This document shows, piece by piece, positions 1 to 11,143 of a DNA stretch of 64,000 bases (positions are counted from its first letter, which is position 1; each line of letters starts with the position of its first letter). The notes under the pieces are model-generated. The model ran no database searches. It saw nothing but the letters and a program-made list of their open reading frames with translations, and had not been told where the DNA came from. The position numbers and the translations under genes were made by a program. This DNA is from Lamellibrachia satsuma (lineage: Eukaryota > Annelida > Polychaeta > Sabellida > Siboglinidae), in assembly GCA_033239005.1 (NCBI GenBank), contig BSQZ01000080.1, forward strand, positions 1,734,501 through 1,798,500. The letters run 5' to 3'.

Positions 1-112
1 CTCGGCCACTTCCCTGCAATGCAACAAGGCTGTCGGGCAACAAAACAAACACCAGCAATATCACATATTGCTGCTTCATAGCACCGAGGGCAATAGACAT
101 AGACAGGATCAT
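1..112 (-). CDS. Candidate alternative exon downstream of the ERR-A hinge (partial at left edge)
   Basis: Positions 1-127 match 21490-21616 with no difference I can see, while flanking DNA differs by about 15-20%. On the minus strand the block begins right after an acceptor (CTGTTTGGCAG). It is open in the phase set by the hinge donor and encodes a cysteine-rich stretch ([17 protein letters not shown]...). The donor side is off the window. It could instead be a gene-conversion island or a regulatory element. I do not recognise a protein family. Confidence 0.3.
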   Translation of the reverse strand, partial: MILSMSIALGAMKQQYVILLVFVLLPDSLVALQGSGR

Positions 113-465
113 CTGCCAAACAGTGGACTTTTTTTGAAGTATCAAACTACTTAGTTGGTTACACAGACTGCACGTGCAGCTGCCTTCTCTTCGACATTTC
201 TAAGCTATATTTCAGTTAGAAAATAACAACTTTTAATACAGATACATAACTTAAACTTTTTATTATTAAGTGAATGTGTTTTTACATCTTATTACACACA
301 TAATTTCTCAAATGCTAGAGGTTGTATAGTTATTAGTTGCTTAGAAAGAACACGCAATTCTCCAGTTCGTCATGAGAGGGTCACGACTGCAGCCATGTTG
401 TACTTGTTGGGAAGCCAGCAGGATAGAGATATTACAGGGTTCAGTTGTCATACGACAGAGCTTAC

Positions 466-585
466 TTTGTATGCGAGGCTGCATCGTGTCTCTGGATGTG
501 CTCTTCACACCAACGGACATTACGAGTTGTTTGGGACTGCGAAAGTACTTGGACCGACCACCACGCTCGCGATCCTTCCGTACAC
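466..585 (-). CDS. ERR: ERR-A coding exon 3: C-terminal extension and hinge
   Basis: 120 nt in phase 1. The acceptor is GGCAG before GTGTACGG; I chose the donor CAAA|GTAAGC because its phase fits the LBD exon seen in ERR-B. It encodes [16 protein letters not shown] and a short hinge ending near TMQPRIQ. RGGR is the minor-groove-contacting C-terminal extension typical of ERRs. The frame stays open past this donor to a TAA at 341-343, at the same place as in ERR-B. Confidence 0.75.
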
Positions 586-3500
586 CTGCCAGCAACAGAC
601 ATTGTTCATTTCTCATCAAGACATCTCAGTTCTTCACCAATCGTAATTCAAATTAGTGTAATGCTGCCTACATTTAAGACGCATCCATATGCTAAAATTG
701 CAGCGTTGTCAATGTTGTAGTTTATCTAAAATAGTCATTTAATCCATTAGACCCTGCACCCGCAAGTGCCCGACCTTGTCTTTCCCAAAGCACCTGCAGG
801 GGAAAAAGGCTGTGGAGGTGGTGTCATCGGGTGGATTGATGTGAAACTAAAACTAGCGGAATTCTACATATCTTAGCTATGAATTGTGGGTAAAATTAGC
901 ATCTGGTCATATTGAAAGTTTCAAAGATAATCGCGTTTGAAGTTGAGCTCTGGTGAGCTTTAAAAATGCCCATTTTTCGTAGAACAGATGCATTCACAGC
1001 AGATGAAGTTTGCACGATTTTGGGGATGAATCTTCAGATGAAAGTGCTTCCGAGATGGATGTGGAGGTAAGATTTATATATGATTTGATCTTAGACTGAG
1101 TGAGCGATACATGGAAGATGACGTCGGTTGGTTTTCTTTGTCCAAGAGTAGCGTGGTCACCGTCTCATTCAGCTTGTCGACTGTATCAACGCTGACATTG
1201 TGTGTTTTGTGCCATTTACTCAGCTGAGATTACGTGGTTAGTTGTGTATCTTGTTATATAGTGAGTTATAAAGCAAATAAGTAAATAAAACAGAAAAATC
1301 TGGCCTGACAAGCACCCGAGTCACCCCCTGGCCGGTGCCTGGATGGGTGGTGTTGTTGCTTTAGACAATTTTATTATATTGACGCTGTCAGTGGTCTTTG
1401 TGATTAATTATATTTATCTGTATTTCAGATATTAGTGGACTTAAAAAAAGAAGTCATGTAATTATTGGCTGATTGTAAAAATTATCATTTCACTTGCTGT
1501 GTTGGATATGACATGTGACAAATGCAACAAAGTTGTTATTCTTGTTCCGTTTTCATTACTGCAGCTGTTTGTATGTTTCAGGTGGCAAGTAATAGCAGTG
1601 ATGACATCCCTGATGAGAACTCTGACAACTCGTTGTCTTCAAAACGAGCTTGTCAGTTTGTTGAGAAAACTTCTTAAAACATTGAGACATGCGTTGGATG
1701 TCTGACATGCAATGTGCATTTGGGCACAATGAGATTCTTTGTGCAATACCATGCATAGTAACATTTCCTTGAGTGGAGCCAGCAGTTGGTGATGTTATTG
1801 CAATAAAATATGACTATCATGTCAAATTTCACTCTCAATATTTGTTTACAAGATTTATTTCCGAAGTTTCACACCTCAGAATGACAACATATAATAGGCA
1901 AAATACATCACAGTTACACAGTTACATAGATAATCCAATGTGCTTCAAAATAAACATAACTTGCAATAAGATATCAATACTTTTGAAGCTACAGCTTAAA
2001 AACTACAAGCACCCATAATTTTCAAAATCTGCCTCTGTTACCTGGGGAAAATCAGCACACGCTTAATTCAATATGCGGGGTCTAATGGGTTAAGCATTAT
2101 TTCCTGGTTGTTAGTGATAACAGAAATGTCAATAGATACACGTATCATGCTTGAAATGTGTCATTTTCCACAGGTGTTTTACATATTGTTGACAAAACAT
2201 AACGGCCATTGTTAATATTTACATATCCCCTTAATACAATGGCCCTTGAATCTGTATTTGTAACGTATTTTCATCTACAATATCAGGTTATGCCAGCCAT
2301 CTGACAAACATGAGGCAGGGCGTGTTTACGATCATTCTGACTGGCCCGTCATCTGCAGGGTCACCAGCTAGGTCACATGTGCCATTTCCGTAATAGCTTC
2401 AAAAGCACAATACCCGTAATCTACATTAGCACTTTGCTGGTTTAGCCCTGGGAGTGACTATTGAGTCAAATTCAGCCCATTTATGGAAATTTATCATTAC
2501 CCAGCTAACTTAAACAGTTACCTAATTGTCTATAGAAATAAATTTTGGTGCACGCTTATAAGAACAGATTAGTTGACATTGTTCCATGGCCCAATTTTTT
2601 TAAGCTACTCCAATTAGATCGAATATGGTTTTCTTCCATATCTATGGACTTGTCTGAAATAATCATAATTATTTTAATCAAATCATAGACACAATTTGGC
2701 AGAATTGTTTTGTTGGAATTCAGTTTTTTCCAGGTTAGCCATATTTGTACAGTGTCAGTATTTTTCAGAATTCATATCTGTACACAGTGTGGATATATAA
2801 GTCTACTCACCCTCCCTGAGCATCCCCATCTGCAGACACTTTTGGAAGCGACATGCCTGACATGCCTTTCTCTTGCCTTTTGTGATCATGCAGTTGCATT
2901 TTGCTGGGCACGTGTACTCGAGGTTACCTGTCAAAATATTACCAGAATTAAATCTTCTCATCCCAAGAAACCTATAGAAATTTATCTCTGAATACAATGG
3001 TTTTTAAAACACTGTATTAAAATTTAATCAAATGAACACCACGTATAGACTTCTGTAAAAGGTCATTCTGTGTCAAATCAACCAATTTTCAGGAAATTTC
3101 AGTTTATGTCTCAGAATTGGCTTAAATTTTAACCAATGAATAAGTAGCAATACCTTCACTTCTGCAAAAGAACTAAGTATTTACATGCAAATTGTGTCTG
3201 TAACAACCTATAGTGTGGACCAAAAATGCGTCCAGAAATGCACCCATTATTTTTATCTGTTTTCAGGTACTTTTAACTTGAGAAGTTTTCAAGCTACATA
3301 TCACGTCGCTACTGATTATCTATGCAAAATTCAAGAAAGATATTGGGAATACCGGGTGCATGAAAAGAATTTGATCTGAGAAGGATTTCAACAGTCTGTA
3401 AGTCCAAATTGCCACAATCTATTGTCAGGGATACTAGTAGTAACCTATTAGTTCAGTAGGCTTCTAGTTGCTATAATTATGTTTTACAATATTCAGCACC

Positions 3501-6076
3501 CAAAATGAGAAAGTGGGACATGTCCTATGACCCCCAGTTTTTAACTGGGCATTGTCCTTTATTAGGTAACACATTAAAATTTCTGGATGGTGTTCTGCCA
3601 CATTTATTTTGGACATTTTTGTCCAATTAGGGAAAAATTTGGGAGGAAACGCCATTGGGCAGAATAGTAACTTTCAGCTGCAGTATAAATTAAATGAGAC
3701 AAGAGTTTCTAAACTTCTCAAGTTAGAAGCACATAAAAACAGATAAAAATAATGGGTGCATTTCTGGGCACTTACCTCCTGTTCACATTATAAGGCATTA
3801 CATTTCTGGGCACTTACCTCCTGTTCACATTATAAGGCATCACATTTCTGGGCACTTATCTCCTGTTCACATTATAAGGCATTACATTTTGTGTGCTCAG
3901 GTATAGCTACTTATTCATTGGTTAAAATTTAAGCAAATTCTGAGATATAAACTTGTTGACCATTGGTTGATTTGACACGGAATAACCCTAATACATGTAC
4001 CATAAATCTCAGTCACATTATTTGAAGTATAATAAATCCTGCCAGACAAAAATTGGATGGAAACTTTCACATAATTTTTAACCAAACTATTGTGTTAACT
4101 TATTTGTCCATCAAACAAAAGCACCAGTAGTTGTATTATGATGGGTGAATATGTACTTATCAGCTACACTCAAGACAGTAAGTAAAAGATTCTTAATTCA
4201 CATGAAGTAAATATTACTAGTGTTTGTCAAAGAATTCTAAGTTAATGTTATTTTGAACTATAAATAAAAAAATTCTAGTTAAAAAATATGTATGTACATG
4301 ACGCCTTGATCACTCAAATTTACAATGTTTGTTGAATAAGGGAAAACCAACTGATGCAACATTATTACTTGTATCGTGACAACTGATATAAATTTAATGA
4401 CATATTTTGACATAGGCGTTAACGTTTATTTATTGAATGATGAAACAGCAAAAAACTGTTGCATCAGCCAACTCAAGCAGCTTTGTACTTGTAGTGCACA
4501 TCAGGATTATTTATGGCAAGAATTACACAGCGCAGTTTTTCAGAAATGTAATTCATTTGTAAGGTAATTTTTAACATTATAATTTACTGCTTCAGCACAA
4601 TATTGTATACTGTAAAGGAAATGTTGTCTACTACTTATTTGTAAAGGAAATGTTGTCTACTACTTATTTGTAAAGGAAATGTTGTCTACTACTTATATGT
4701 AAAGCATGTACTGTATTCAATCTAATAAGCGTACAGTACGCTTGAAAAATATTTGGCCATGGAAAAATGTCAAGGAATCTGTTCCAGTAAGCATATATCA
4801 AAATGTGTTTCTGTAGAGAATAAGGTTTAACACTAGCTGTGTCATTTGGCGACTAGCGTAGAACAACTGAAAAGTGGTGCCAACTGTTTAACACCAGATG
4901 GCGACACTTTTTGGTTGTTCCACACTAGTCAAATTACAATAATTATGGACCCAGCTGATTAAAAAGAGGGTGTACGCTAATTAGGGCATGTACGCTTAAT
5001 AGGTCGAATACAGTACACCTTTGAGTTAAGCAGCATTTGACAAACAATGAGAATTATGTTTTGGAGGTACTTGTATTTGTTTTAATAAAACAGATATCGT
5101 TAGTGGTCCAAAAAAATTCATATGGCCAAACATTTCAGTTACTCTTGAATTCTGGATGAATTTGATCAACAACTGAACTAATAAAAAATGGTACAAGGCA
5201 GATATCCTTTTATGGGAAATCATGAGGAAAAAATGCACTTTGTGCCATGCACACTAGCAGCCCTATATGGAACAAGATATGGATGGTGCAATAATATTAA
5301 CAATTGAGAGTGTCAACAAATCTAACTTTTAAATGTTGAAAGAAATGTTGAATACATGCAGTTTTTACCTCATTATATAATATGTTCCATCATAAATCAA
5401 CAAATTAACTTCTGCATACAAGGCACTTGTAATGCACAAAGACAGTTTGTTCTGCATGTTTTACATACTCTGGCTTTGCCTTAGAATATCACTCATCGAA
5501 TTACAAATAATAATAATATTAATAAACATCTATAAGTAGTGCCTAAATCCTCAGGGAACAAAGGTCAGAAATGCAACAAACTAAAATTGTTAAGCATGAT
5601 ATCAAGAACATTGAACAAGGATGTGAAACTCACCATCAGGGTGAGGGTTTGTTGAGGAGTTAGGATGGATATGCTTTTTACCAAAAAAAAGTATTCAAGT
5701 CAGCACTAAGGAGGTTTCCATACCAGGTCAAAAATACTCCACCTTGTATAGTTCGTTTGAAGAATGCCTTGCAAGCCTCACAAGATGCCACCCCATAGTG
5801 GAAGCCTGACGCAATGTCACCACACACAAGACACAGGCGATTTGGGCTTTTACAACCGTCACTGTCCATTCCAGGCTTGTCGTCAAAACTCTCTGGCGAT
5901 GAGGCTCCACAGCTGAGGTCCCCATCCTCACCGCGATATGGCAAGTTCATATCAATGTCATCATAGCCATTCAGTGAGAGGCCAAGACCTCCAATTCTAC
6001 CACAGGATGAGGAAAACATGGAACAGTCACGTTCCAGTTTGATCCCCAAGTTCTCACGCTGCTCATATCCCATCAT
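466..6076 (-). CDS. ERR: ERR-A: estrogen-related receptor-like nuclear receptor, N-terminal part (partial, continues off left edge)
   Basis: Orphan nuclear receptor of the NR3B family, expected to be a nuclear, DNA-binding transcription factor. Coding segments visible: 5743-6076, 2811-2927 and 466-585, giving 190 codons. They encode an N-terminal A/B region, a two-zinc-finger DBD with the ERR P-box (CEACKA followed by FFKR) and a C-terminal extension with RGGR. The start is the first ATG at 6076 because an in-frame TGA lies two codons upstream. Compared with ERR-B, the A/B region and first finger are almost identical, but the second finger has drifted: CPAKCNC instead of CPASSNC, and KGKRK instead of KRRRR. 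The first intron inside the DBD is 2.8 kb here against 190 bp in ERR-B, because of an insertion. The LBD exons should lie left of position 1. Family assignment is by recognition of conserved motifs. The copy looks intact, but its expression and completeness cannot be judged. Confidence 0.85.
586..2810 (-). other. ERR-A intron between hinge and second-zinc-finger exons
   Basis: AT-rich, non-coding. Sequence near 2660-2740 aligns with ERR-B intron sequence near 22280-22340. Short open frames here lack any recognisable motif. I see no RNA gene. Confidence 0.6.
2811..2927 (-). CDS. ERR: ERR-A coding exon 2: second zinc finger
   Basis: 117 nt, phase 1 on both sides, acceptor TTTTGACAG and donor G|GTGAGT. 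It encodes [13 protein letters not shown] followed by [17 protein letters not shown] and MGMLREG, the second nuclear-receptor zinc finger. Zinc ligands are at canonical spacing, and there is one extra cysteine inside the first Cys pair (CPAKCNC). The basic run present in ERR-B (KRRRR) is altered to KGKRK. About 12 of 117 nucleotides differ from the ERR-B exon at 23651-23767. Confidence 0.9.
3061..3989. mobile_element. Foldback / MITE-like element, copy 1
   Basis: The ends are inverted repeats of about 110 bp: the left starts GGTCATTCTGTGTCAAATCA and the right ends with the imperfect reverse complement. Both contain TTAAATTTTAACCAATGAATAAG or its complement. Relatives lie at 22357-23626 and 25477-26311. 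There is no coding capacity and no clear target-site duplication, so it is non-autonomous and probably a DNA transposon derivative. Confidence 0.6.
3759..3885. repeat. 42-bp tandem repeat, 3 units
   Basis: Three near-identical units containing TTTCTGGGCACTTACCTCC and ACATTATAAGGCAT, inside foldback element copy 1. Confidence 0.85.
4611..4697. repeat. 29-bp tandem repeat, 3 units
   Basis: Three copies of a unit beginning TGTAAAGGAAATGTTGTC. Confidence 0.9.
4830..4930. mobile_element. Short inverted-repeat (MITE-like) element
   Basis: Two arms of about 27 bp (near 4858-4885 and 4900-4926) are imperfect reverse complements, with AACAACTGAAAAGTGGTGCC on one side and TGGCGACACTTTTTGGTTGTT on the other. 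It resembles small palindromic elements common in marine invertebrate genomes. No target duplication was resolved. Confidence 0.4.
5743..6076 (-). CDS. ERR: ERR-A coding exon 1: A/B region and first zinc finger
   Basis: 334 nt from ATG to a donor in phase 1. It encodes about 80 residues of serine- and glycine-rich A/B region with a psi-K-x-E SUMO-type motif (IKLE near residue 14), then RLCLVCGD and the first zinc finger with P-box EACKA. The donor is G|GTGGAG, weaker than the G|GTAGGA of ERR-B, because the sequence just past the exon differs (about 30 bp present in ERR-B is replaced by 7 bp). A likely 5'UTR extension runs to 6167, where minus-strand TTGTTCCAG forms an acceptor. The exon is about 99% identical in nucleotides to 23958-24294, far more than the neighbouring exon. 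Confidence 0.9.
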
Positions 6077-7602
6077 GTTTCAGCCGGGCACACGTCAATG
6101 CGCCAACAAAAACAAGTGTCAGAAATGAATCGTGTCAGGTTGGCATCACATGAAGGTAAGCGACAAACTGGAACAAAGTAACAGCACTTGTTATTCCATG
6201 TGATTTTTCACAAAGCAGGAAGAATTTGAACAAATAGTCAAGGGTTTGTTTGTCTAATTCCAATAGATTCACTCTAACCTGAACACTCAAGAGGTAAATA
6301 TGTAGTGTTCGTGTTGATGCATTTTTCAACTTTTGCCAGCCCAATGTGGTTCCCAAATCATTTGCTAGAGGCACTCTACAGACTAAGTGCAAGAAATTAA
6401 CAGTGCTAATCTAGGTAATGGAACTAATCTAGGTAAGCCGATTCAAGATGGCAGCGTACACACACATTGATGGACCCAGGGCTCAATTTTAATGGTAATC
6501 CATTACTCCAAGCACCCTAGATTTGGTTAGATTTCCAGACCTGTTGGTGCAGGAATTCACTTTATTTAATGTAGTTTTGCCCACCACCAACATTTCCATA
6601 ATTTCCCAATTAAATATGTTGTTGCTGTCATCACAAGCCCCAGGTGTTAGATTGTTTGAGAAATAGGTAAAGTATATTTTTGGTCACCGTCAATTACATA
6701 CAGCAAAATCTGATGACAATAAGGTTACACAAATGCAACTATTAGATAGTCAGTAAAGTTCTAGGCACAGAATTGTCAACTGTCGAAATGTACTAAAAGT
6801 TTGTAGTGTAAATTTGTTGAGGCAACATAAATGTGTCTACTAACCAACAATAGCAGTCAATGCACACACATTTTTTTCTTTTCAAAAGGTATATATGAAA
6901 GCAAGAATTTACTTAACTGACCCATGTCCAAGATCAAGGTACACATATTTCTCTCAGATTATGGAGCATTACAGAGTGCTGAACTAGCTGTAGCATTGAC
7001 ATTGTAGGCCTAGTTAGTGAAAAAATGGTCATGGTCAATTACGAATCGTATTAAATAACAAGACTCAACAATGGCAATGCACTGACATTGTCCTGTCGCC
7101 TTTTTGTCTGTGTAGCGGGTTATTCCTGCGTTTCGTGTGTCATAGTTGCTTAAAATTTTGTCTGAAAATCAGGATTTAGGCAGAATACGGACAAGAATTT
7201 TGATTTAGACATAGTCATAGGCTAACATAACAAGTCAGAATGGATAACGACCGCGGCCGCGGGTGGAGAAGTTCATCGTTTTATATAATCCTTATATAAT
7301 GATAGATCAACATTATTTTATTTTTAAACGTTTCCTATGGAATCATGGGGTATTCGTTTTACAAAAATAGCTTCGTAATAAAACAAAGGCGTGCGTAAAA
7401 CAAATTATATATGTCCGCCGTGCCTTAGCCTTAGCCGAGCACTAAAAACTAAACTCAACACTGTCACTACACTAAGACGAACAAGCGCATTTTCATGCTT
7501 CTATTTTTTTTTACAATGCATTAGATGAAAATGCATAAAACCACATTATTTTGGGGGTACAATAGCATTTTCAAAATCTTCAGTCAATGCAGAATAACTT
7601 AC
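6077..7602 (-). other. ERR-A 5' leader and first (non-coding) intron
   Basis: A likely 5'UTR part of coding exon 1 runs 6077-6167, up to a TTGTTCCAG acceptor. From 6168 to 7602 is an intron closed by a strong minus-strand donor, ACAG|GTAAGTTA, at 7602/7603. Most of it aligns with 24386-26957, apart from a foldback insertion in the latter. No coding signal. Confidence 0.5.
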
Positions 7603-7900
7603 CTGTATGTGTGTTCCGGAAATGTCAACAGACCCTGTTGCTTTGCCTTCGTAAACACGAGTTATGACGAAAAAATGTTCGATCCAAACGTGTTCACGAA
7701 GCAGACGGCCGAAATGCTGCTAGGTGGCGTATTTTGGGAGATGATTGACGTCATTAACAGAGTCGGGGCCGAGTGAGGCCGTGTGCAAAGGAAGTAGACG
7801 GTACGTGCAAGATAGCATGTCTAAGCATGCGCTCCAATGCGCTTGCTTGGCGTTCGTCCAGAAAGGTCATACAATGTCACTTGTGTAAGTGCCAGTATGA
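7603..7900 (-). promoter_or_regulatory. Putative ERR-A first non-coding exon and promoter region
   Basis: The donor CAG|GTAAGT at 7603 is matched by CAG|GTGAGT at the aligned place in ERR-B (26958), so a spliced leader exon probably ends here. Upstream of it, conserved in both copies, are TGACGTCA at 7746-7753 (perfect CRE/ATF palindrome), a GCATGCGCT segment resembling an NRF1 half-site, and AAAGGTCA with a nuclear-receptor half-site at 7864-7869. The transcription start itself is not identifiable; no TATA box is convincing. Confidence 0.4.
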
Positions 7901-8536
7901 TATGATCTTATACGGCATCTTATATCTGCCGTTTTATCCAACTCTTGACGCAACTATTATTTAGTCATTTACATGTTCATATCATTTGTCTCGACCCTTG
8001 TTTCTATGCATTTTTTAAGGTACACTATGGAAATAAGATGATTGCACTTGTGCAGTTTCTTTTTAGAATTTAGTGCTCCTTTTTATGGCATTTTTACATG
8101 TATAATTATATACTGTAATGTGTTATAATTAAAATACATCATCATCATCATTGCCAGCACTACCAGCAAACGCTGCTAATACTTGAACGTTGAAGACATT
8201 AATAAACATTCTCTCTTAATTTAGATTTGTGTAAAACTAGTTGAATTTCAATTATTTCTCCCTGAATTTTCTGATCAATGGCAATGATTTCTGCAAGTTT
8301 TCAACTGTGTACGGAAATAATGATTCTGGGTGCATGCATAATTAGCTAATTGCGGTGCCATCCGGGCATTTGGATAATTCATAAAATAAGAGTGCAATGC
8401 ACGATGCAATTCGAATTAAATAAAAAATTAAGTCAGGCAAAAATTAACATGTTTAGTGCAGCCTCTCGATAATGACGCAGATTGGCTGCTGACGCTCAGT
8501 GGGAACACCTACACAAAATGGAGTGGTGACAGTGGG

Positions 8537-8712
8537 GAGCGGTTGTCTAATGGTTAGAGCAAACGCCTGTCAATCGAGAGAACGGTGGTTCGATTCCACC
8601 TCCGCTTTACGAATTGAAGCTTGGACTACTTCGTTCACCCCACTTTGCCAGTGTCTTTCGGAAGAGACACTAAAAGCCGTTGGTCAAAAAGAACAAAAAG
8701 TTTATTTTTGAT
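8537..8712 (+). mobile_element. tRNA-derived SINE
   Basis: 71-nt tRNA-like head (8537-8607): acceptor arms GAGCGG and CCGCTT, an A-box-like TGTCTAATGG and a perfect B-box GGTTCGATTCC inside a 5-bp T-stem. The anticodon stem does not pair well, so it is not a working tRNA. It is followed by a tail with TGTCTTTCGGAAGAGACACT, a segment of the kind seen in central domains of marine-invertebrate SINEs, then A-rich sequence. The element is absent from the aligned spot near 27.6 kb, though another insertion lies there. Confidence 0.65.
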
Positions 8713-9486
8713 CCCAAAAAATAACAAATAATGAAACAATTTAATAGAGATATGCATTTACACAAATAAAATATATACATATATATACATATAATAATAC
8801 TACTGTGCATACATCTCTATTTGAAACCAGTATAAATATGAAGCTTAAATTATACGCTTTTAAATGCAGACAATGTTCGTACGACTAAAATTTGTTTCGC
8901 CCTACTCAAAAACGTTCTGTATCGTGTATGATGGATTGTACAACAGCACATTCGATCATGTGATAAATTGGGCAGTTTCATTTAATTTGGGATTACAGTT
9001 ATTTAGAGGGCATAAGTAAAACGCAATCGCCTGGTAGTGTGGCACACTTGTTCCCAGCCGCTGTGTGGAGCCACTGTACTGACCAGGCTCCGGGTAGCTT
9101 GGTGACGCCGCCCGAGTTGGTTAGAACTATCACTAATCACTCGTCGATTAGACCTTAAACGTTAATACACGGTTGTTTTTTATGCAAATGTAATTATGTA
9201 TATGGGAACTATTAAATTATACATTTACTGAAGAAAAAATTGTTTCTTCCAAAGAAGAACTATCCACTATTAAAGTGGAAAGTTCTTGTTCCAAACAATA
9301 CAAACATGGAATTCTCTACTTACAAACAGCATCTTATGTATCTCATTATATACTTTCAAGAACAGTCACATTCATTATCTAATAGGTTAAGCCAACACGT
9401 GTACTGGTGTGATGCGTCCATAGATCATTACGTTACCAATTAAATTACAGAAGTACAGAACTTCTTTGTACTTTTTAACATGTGTG

Positions 9487-9572
9487 AAATTTGGACATGC
9501 TCATTAATTAAACGATTAAATTTGGACATGCTCATTAATTAAACAATTAAATTTGGACATACTCATTAATAT
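9487..9572. repeat. About 31-bp tandem repeat, 3 units
   Basis: Unit contains AAATTTGGACATGCTCATTA. The aligned place in the second segment (near 31098) has one unit only, so the array grew after duplication. Confidence 0.8.
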
Positions 9573-9961
9573 GCCTGGGAAACAAGAACAAACTTGCGTT
9601 ATAAAACTGGGTGCTCTTCTACAAGGACTTGCTCTTCTCCTAGTTATAATGAGACCCATAAACACAGGGGCAGAAGGTCAGAAAACCCCAGGGGAGTTAT
9701 GAAGGCAATAATGACAACAGGGCAATAATGATAACATTGTCAACGAAGGTGGAAGGTGTCGACACAATTTATTAACACCTCCGAGATTAGTGAGTTTAGT
9801 CAATGATAATTAATGTGAAAATAATGCAGCACTAACATTCTGTATACGAACTGATGAACATAATCACAAAGAAATGTTGTCTATTACATAATACACTATG
9901 TGCACATACGTAGCTTCTCTTACATGACGTTAAGTCTTGGTTAACATATAGGACTTTAAAT

Positions 9962-10219
9962 GGCTAACTGACATCGTTGAGATACACAGCTGAATGTAGT
10001 AATGTTGTTTTGAAGGTGTATGTACATGTATGGACATGTGCCTGTAATCAGCACACCAACAAGACGTTCAATATTCTAAAGACCTACATACAAACAAACA
10101 ACAATTCCTCAAACTTCATATGTAACACCACTGGTACTTTAGAAACCAAACTATGCCTACCACATTGTCGACTAAAATACCAAAACAATGATTAGTCAGT
10201 TAGATGCTGCTAGTTTAAA
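9962..10219. other. Block identical to 31546-31803
   Basis: About 255 bp without a difference I can find against the second segment, while sequence on both sides carries substitutions and small indels. It includes a 72-codon open frame on the plus strand (9977-10195) that is identical in both copies, but with no recognisable domain and no flanking gene signals. Could be a recent conversion tract or a conserved regulatory block. Confidence 0.5.
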
Positions 10220-11026
10220 GTGCAAGTTCAATGAAGCACTTTAAATGCTAGTAAAGCTTCTCTCCATGGTCTCCCACCATAGTAAAATAAACAACCATGC
10301 ATAAACCAAATACAAACAAGTGTGCCTTCGAAACACTGACAACAATTAAAAACGTGCTGTTTTGATTAATAAAACGTTAACTTTGATACACATCCCAGTC
10401 GAAGCTGTAACTGGGAGAGAACACTAGTTGACAACGGCAGAGATCTGTAGATAGCATATGGGTGACATGGTGACATGGCAATATAGCAGCCATTATGTTA
10501 GGCAAATAAAGAGGTTATTGTGAAACAAACTATTAATACATGGAAATGTTAAGTTTTCTGGTATTGCAGTCCCCAAATCATTAATCCTTTTCTTACTGTC
10601 CATATACACTAAGTTGATATAGAAATCATTACATGAAGGTAGTTTACATAAAACAATACAAGGGGTACATAACAACTGGACTGACTAGGGTATTTCTTAC
10701 AAGTTATATGATACAGATGACACAAGGAAAGGAACTAGGGTCATAAGAGTTCCTTGTTTTTTAGTTTCTTTGAAGATGGAAAGTTCTACATTCAAGTGTC
10801 TGAGGTAAACTTGGGCAAAGAATGTCCCATGGATCTGCTGCCTTGTGTGGTTACTTATGGCACACAACTAACAATATTGTGGTTGGTTTGAAGGTGGGGA
10901 GCTAAATCTATGAAGTGAAAGAGATATTAAGAAAAACAGTGATTTTTCAAGGATTGGTGTTATAGTAAAAAACATTCTTTAAGTTTCTTTCCAAACAACC
11001 CATTATGTTTTCCCTGTTGAGGTGTC

Positions 11027-11143
11027 ATTGACCAGTGGTAATAGGTATGTCTGTCCAATGCTATTATTGACCAGTGGTAATAGGTATGTCTGTCCAATGC
11101 TATTATTGACCAGTGGTAATAGGTATGTCTGTCCAATGCTATT
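11027..11143. repeat. 39-bp tandem repeat, 3 units
   Basis: Unit contains TTGACCAGTGGTAATAGG. The aligned array at 32632-32787 has four units. Confidence 0.9.

Larger units (their letters stand above)
3044..5687. mobile_element. 2.6-kb insertion inside the ERR-A DBD intron
   Basis: The ERR-A intron 2928-5742 and the 190-bp ERR-B intron share both ends: the stretch near 2990-3043 matches 23835-23880, and 5688-5742 matches 23888-23940. Everything between is extra in ERR-A. The insertion holds a foldback element (3061-3989), a 42-bp triplet repeat, a 29-bp triplet repeat and a small inverted-repeat element. It may be a nest of several elements. No transposase frame is visible. Confidence 0.5.

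Noticed and set aside
8537..8607. Functional tRNA gene (Asp-like GTC loop)
   Set aside because: The A/B boxes and T-arm are good but the anticodon stem does not pair, and the unit continues into a SINE tail.
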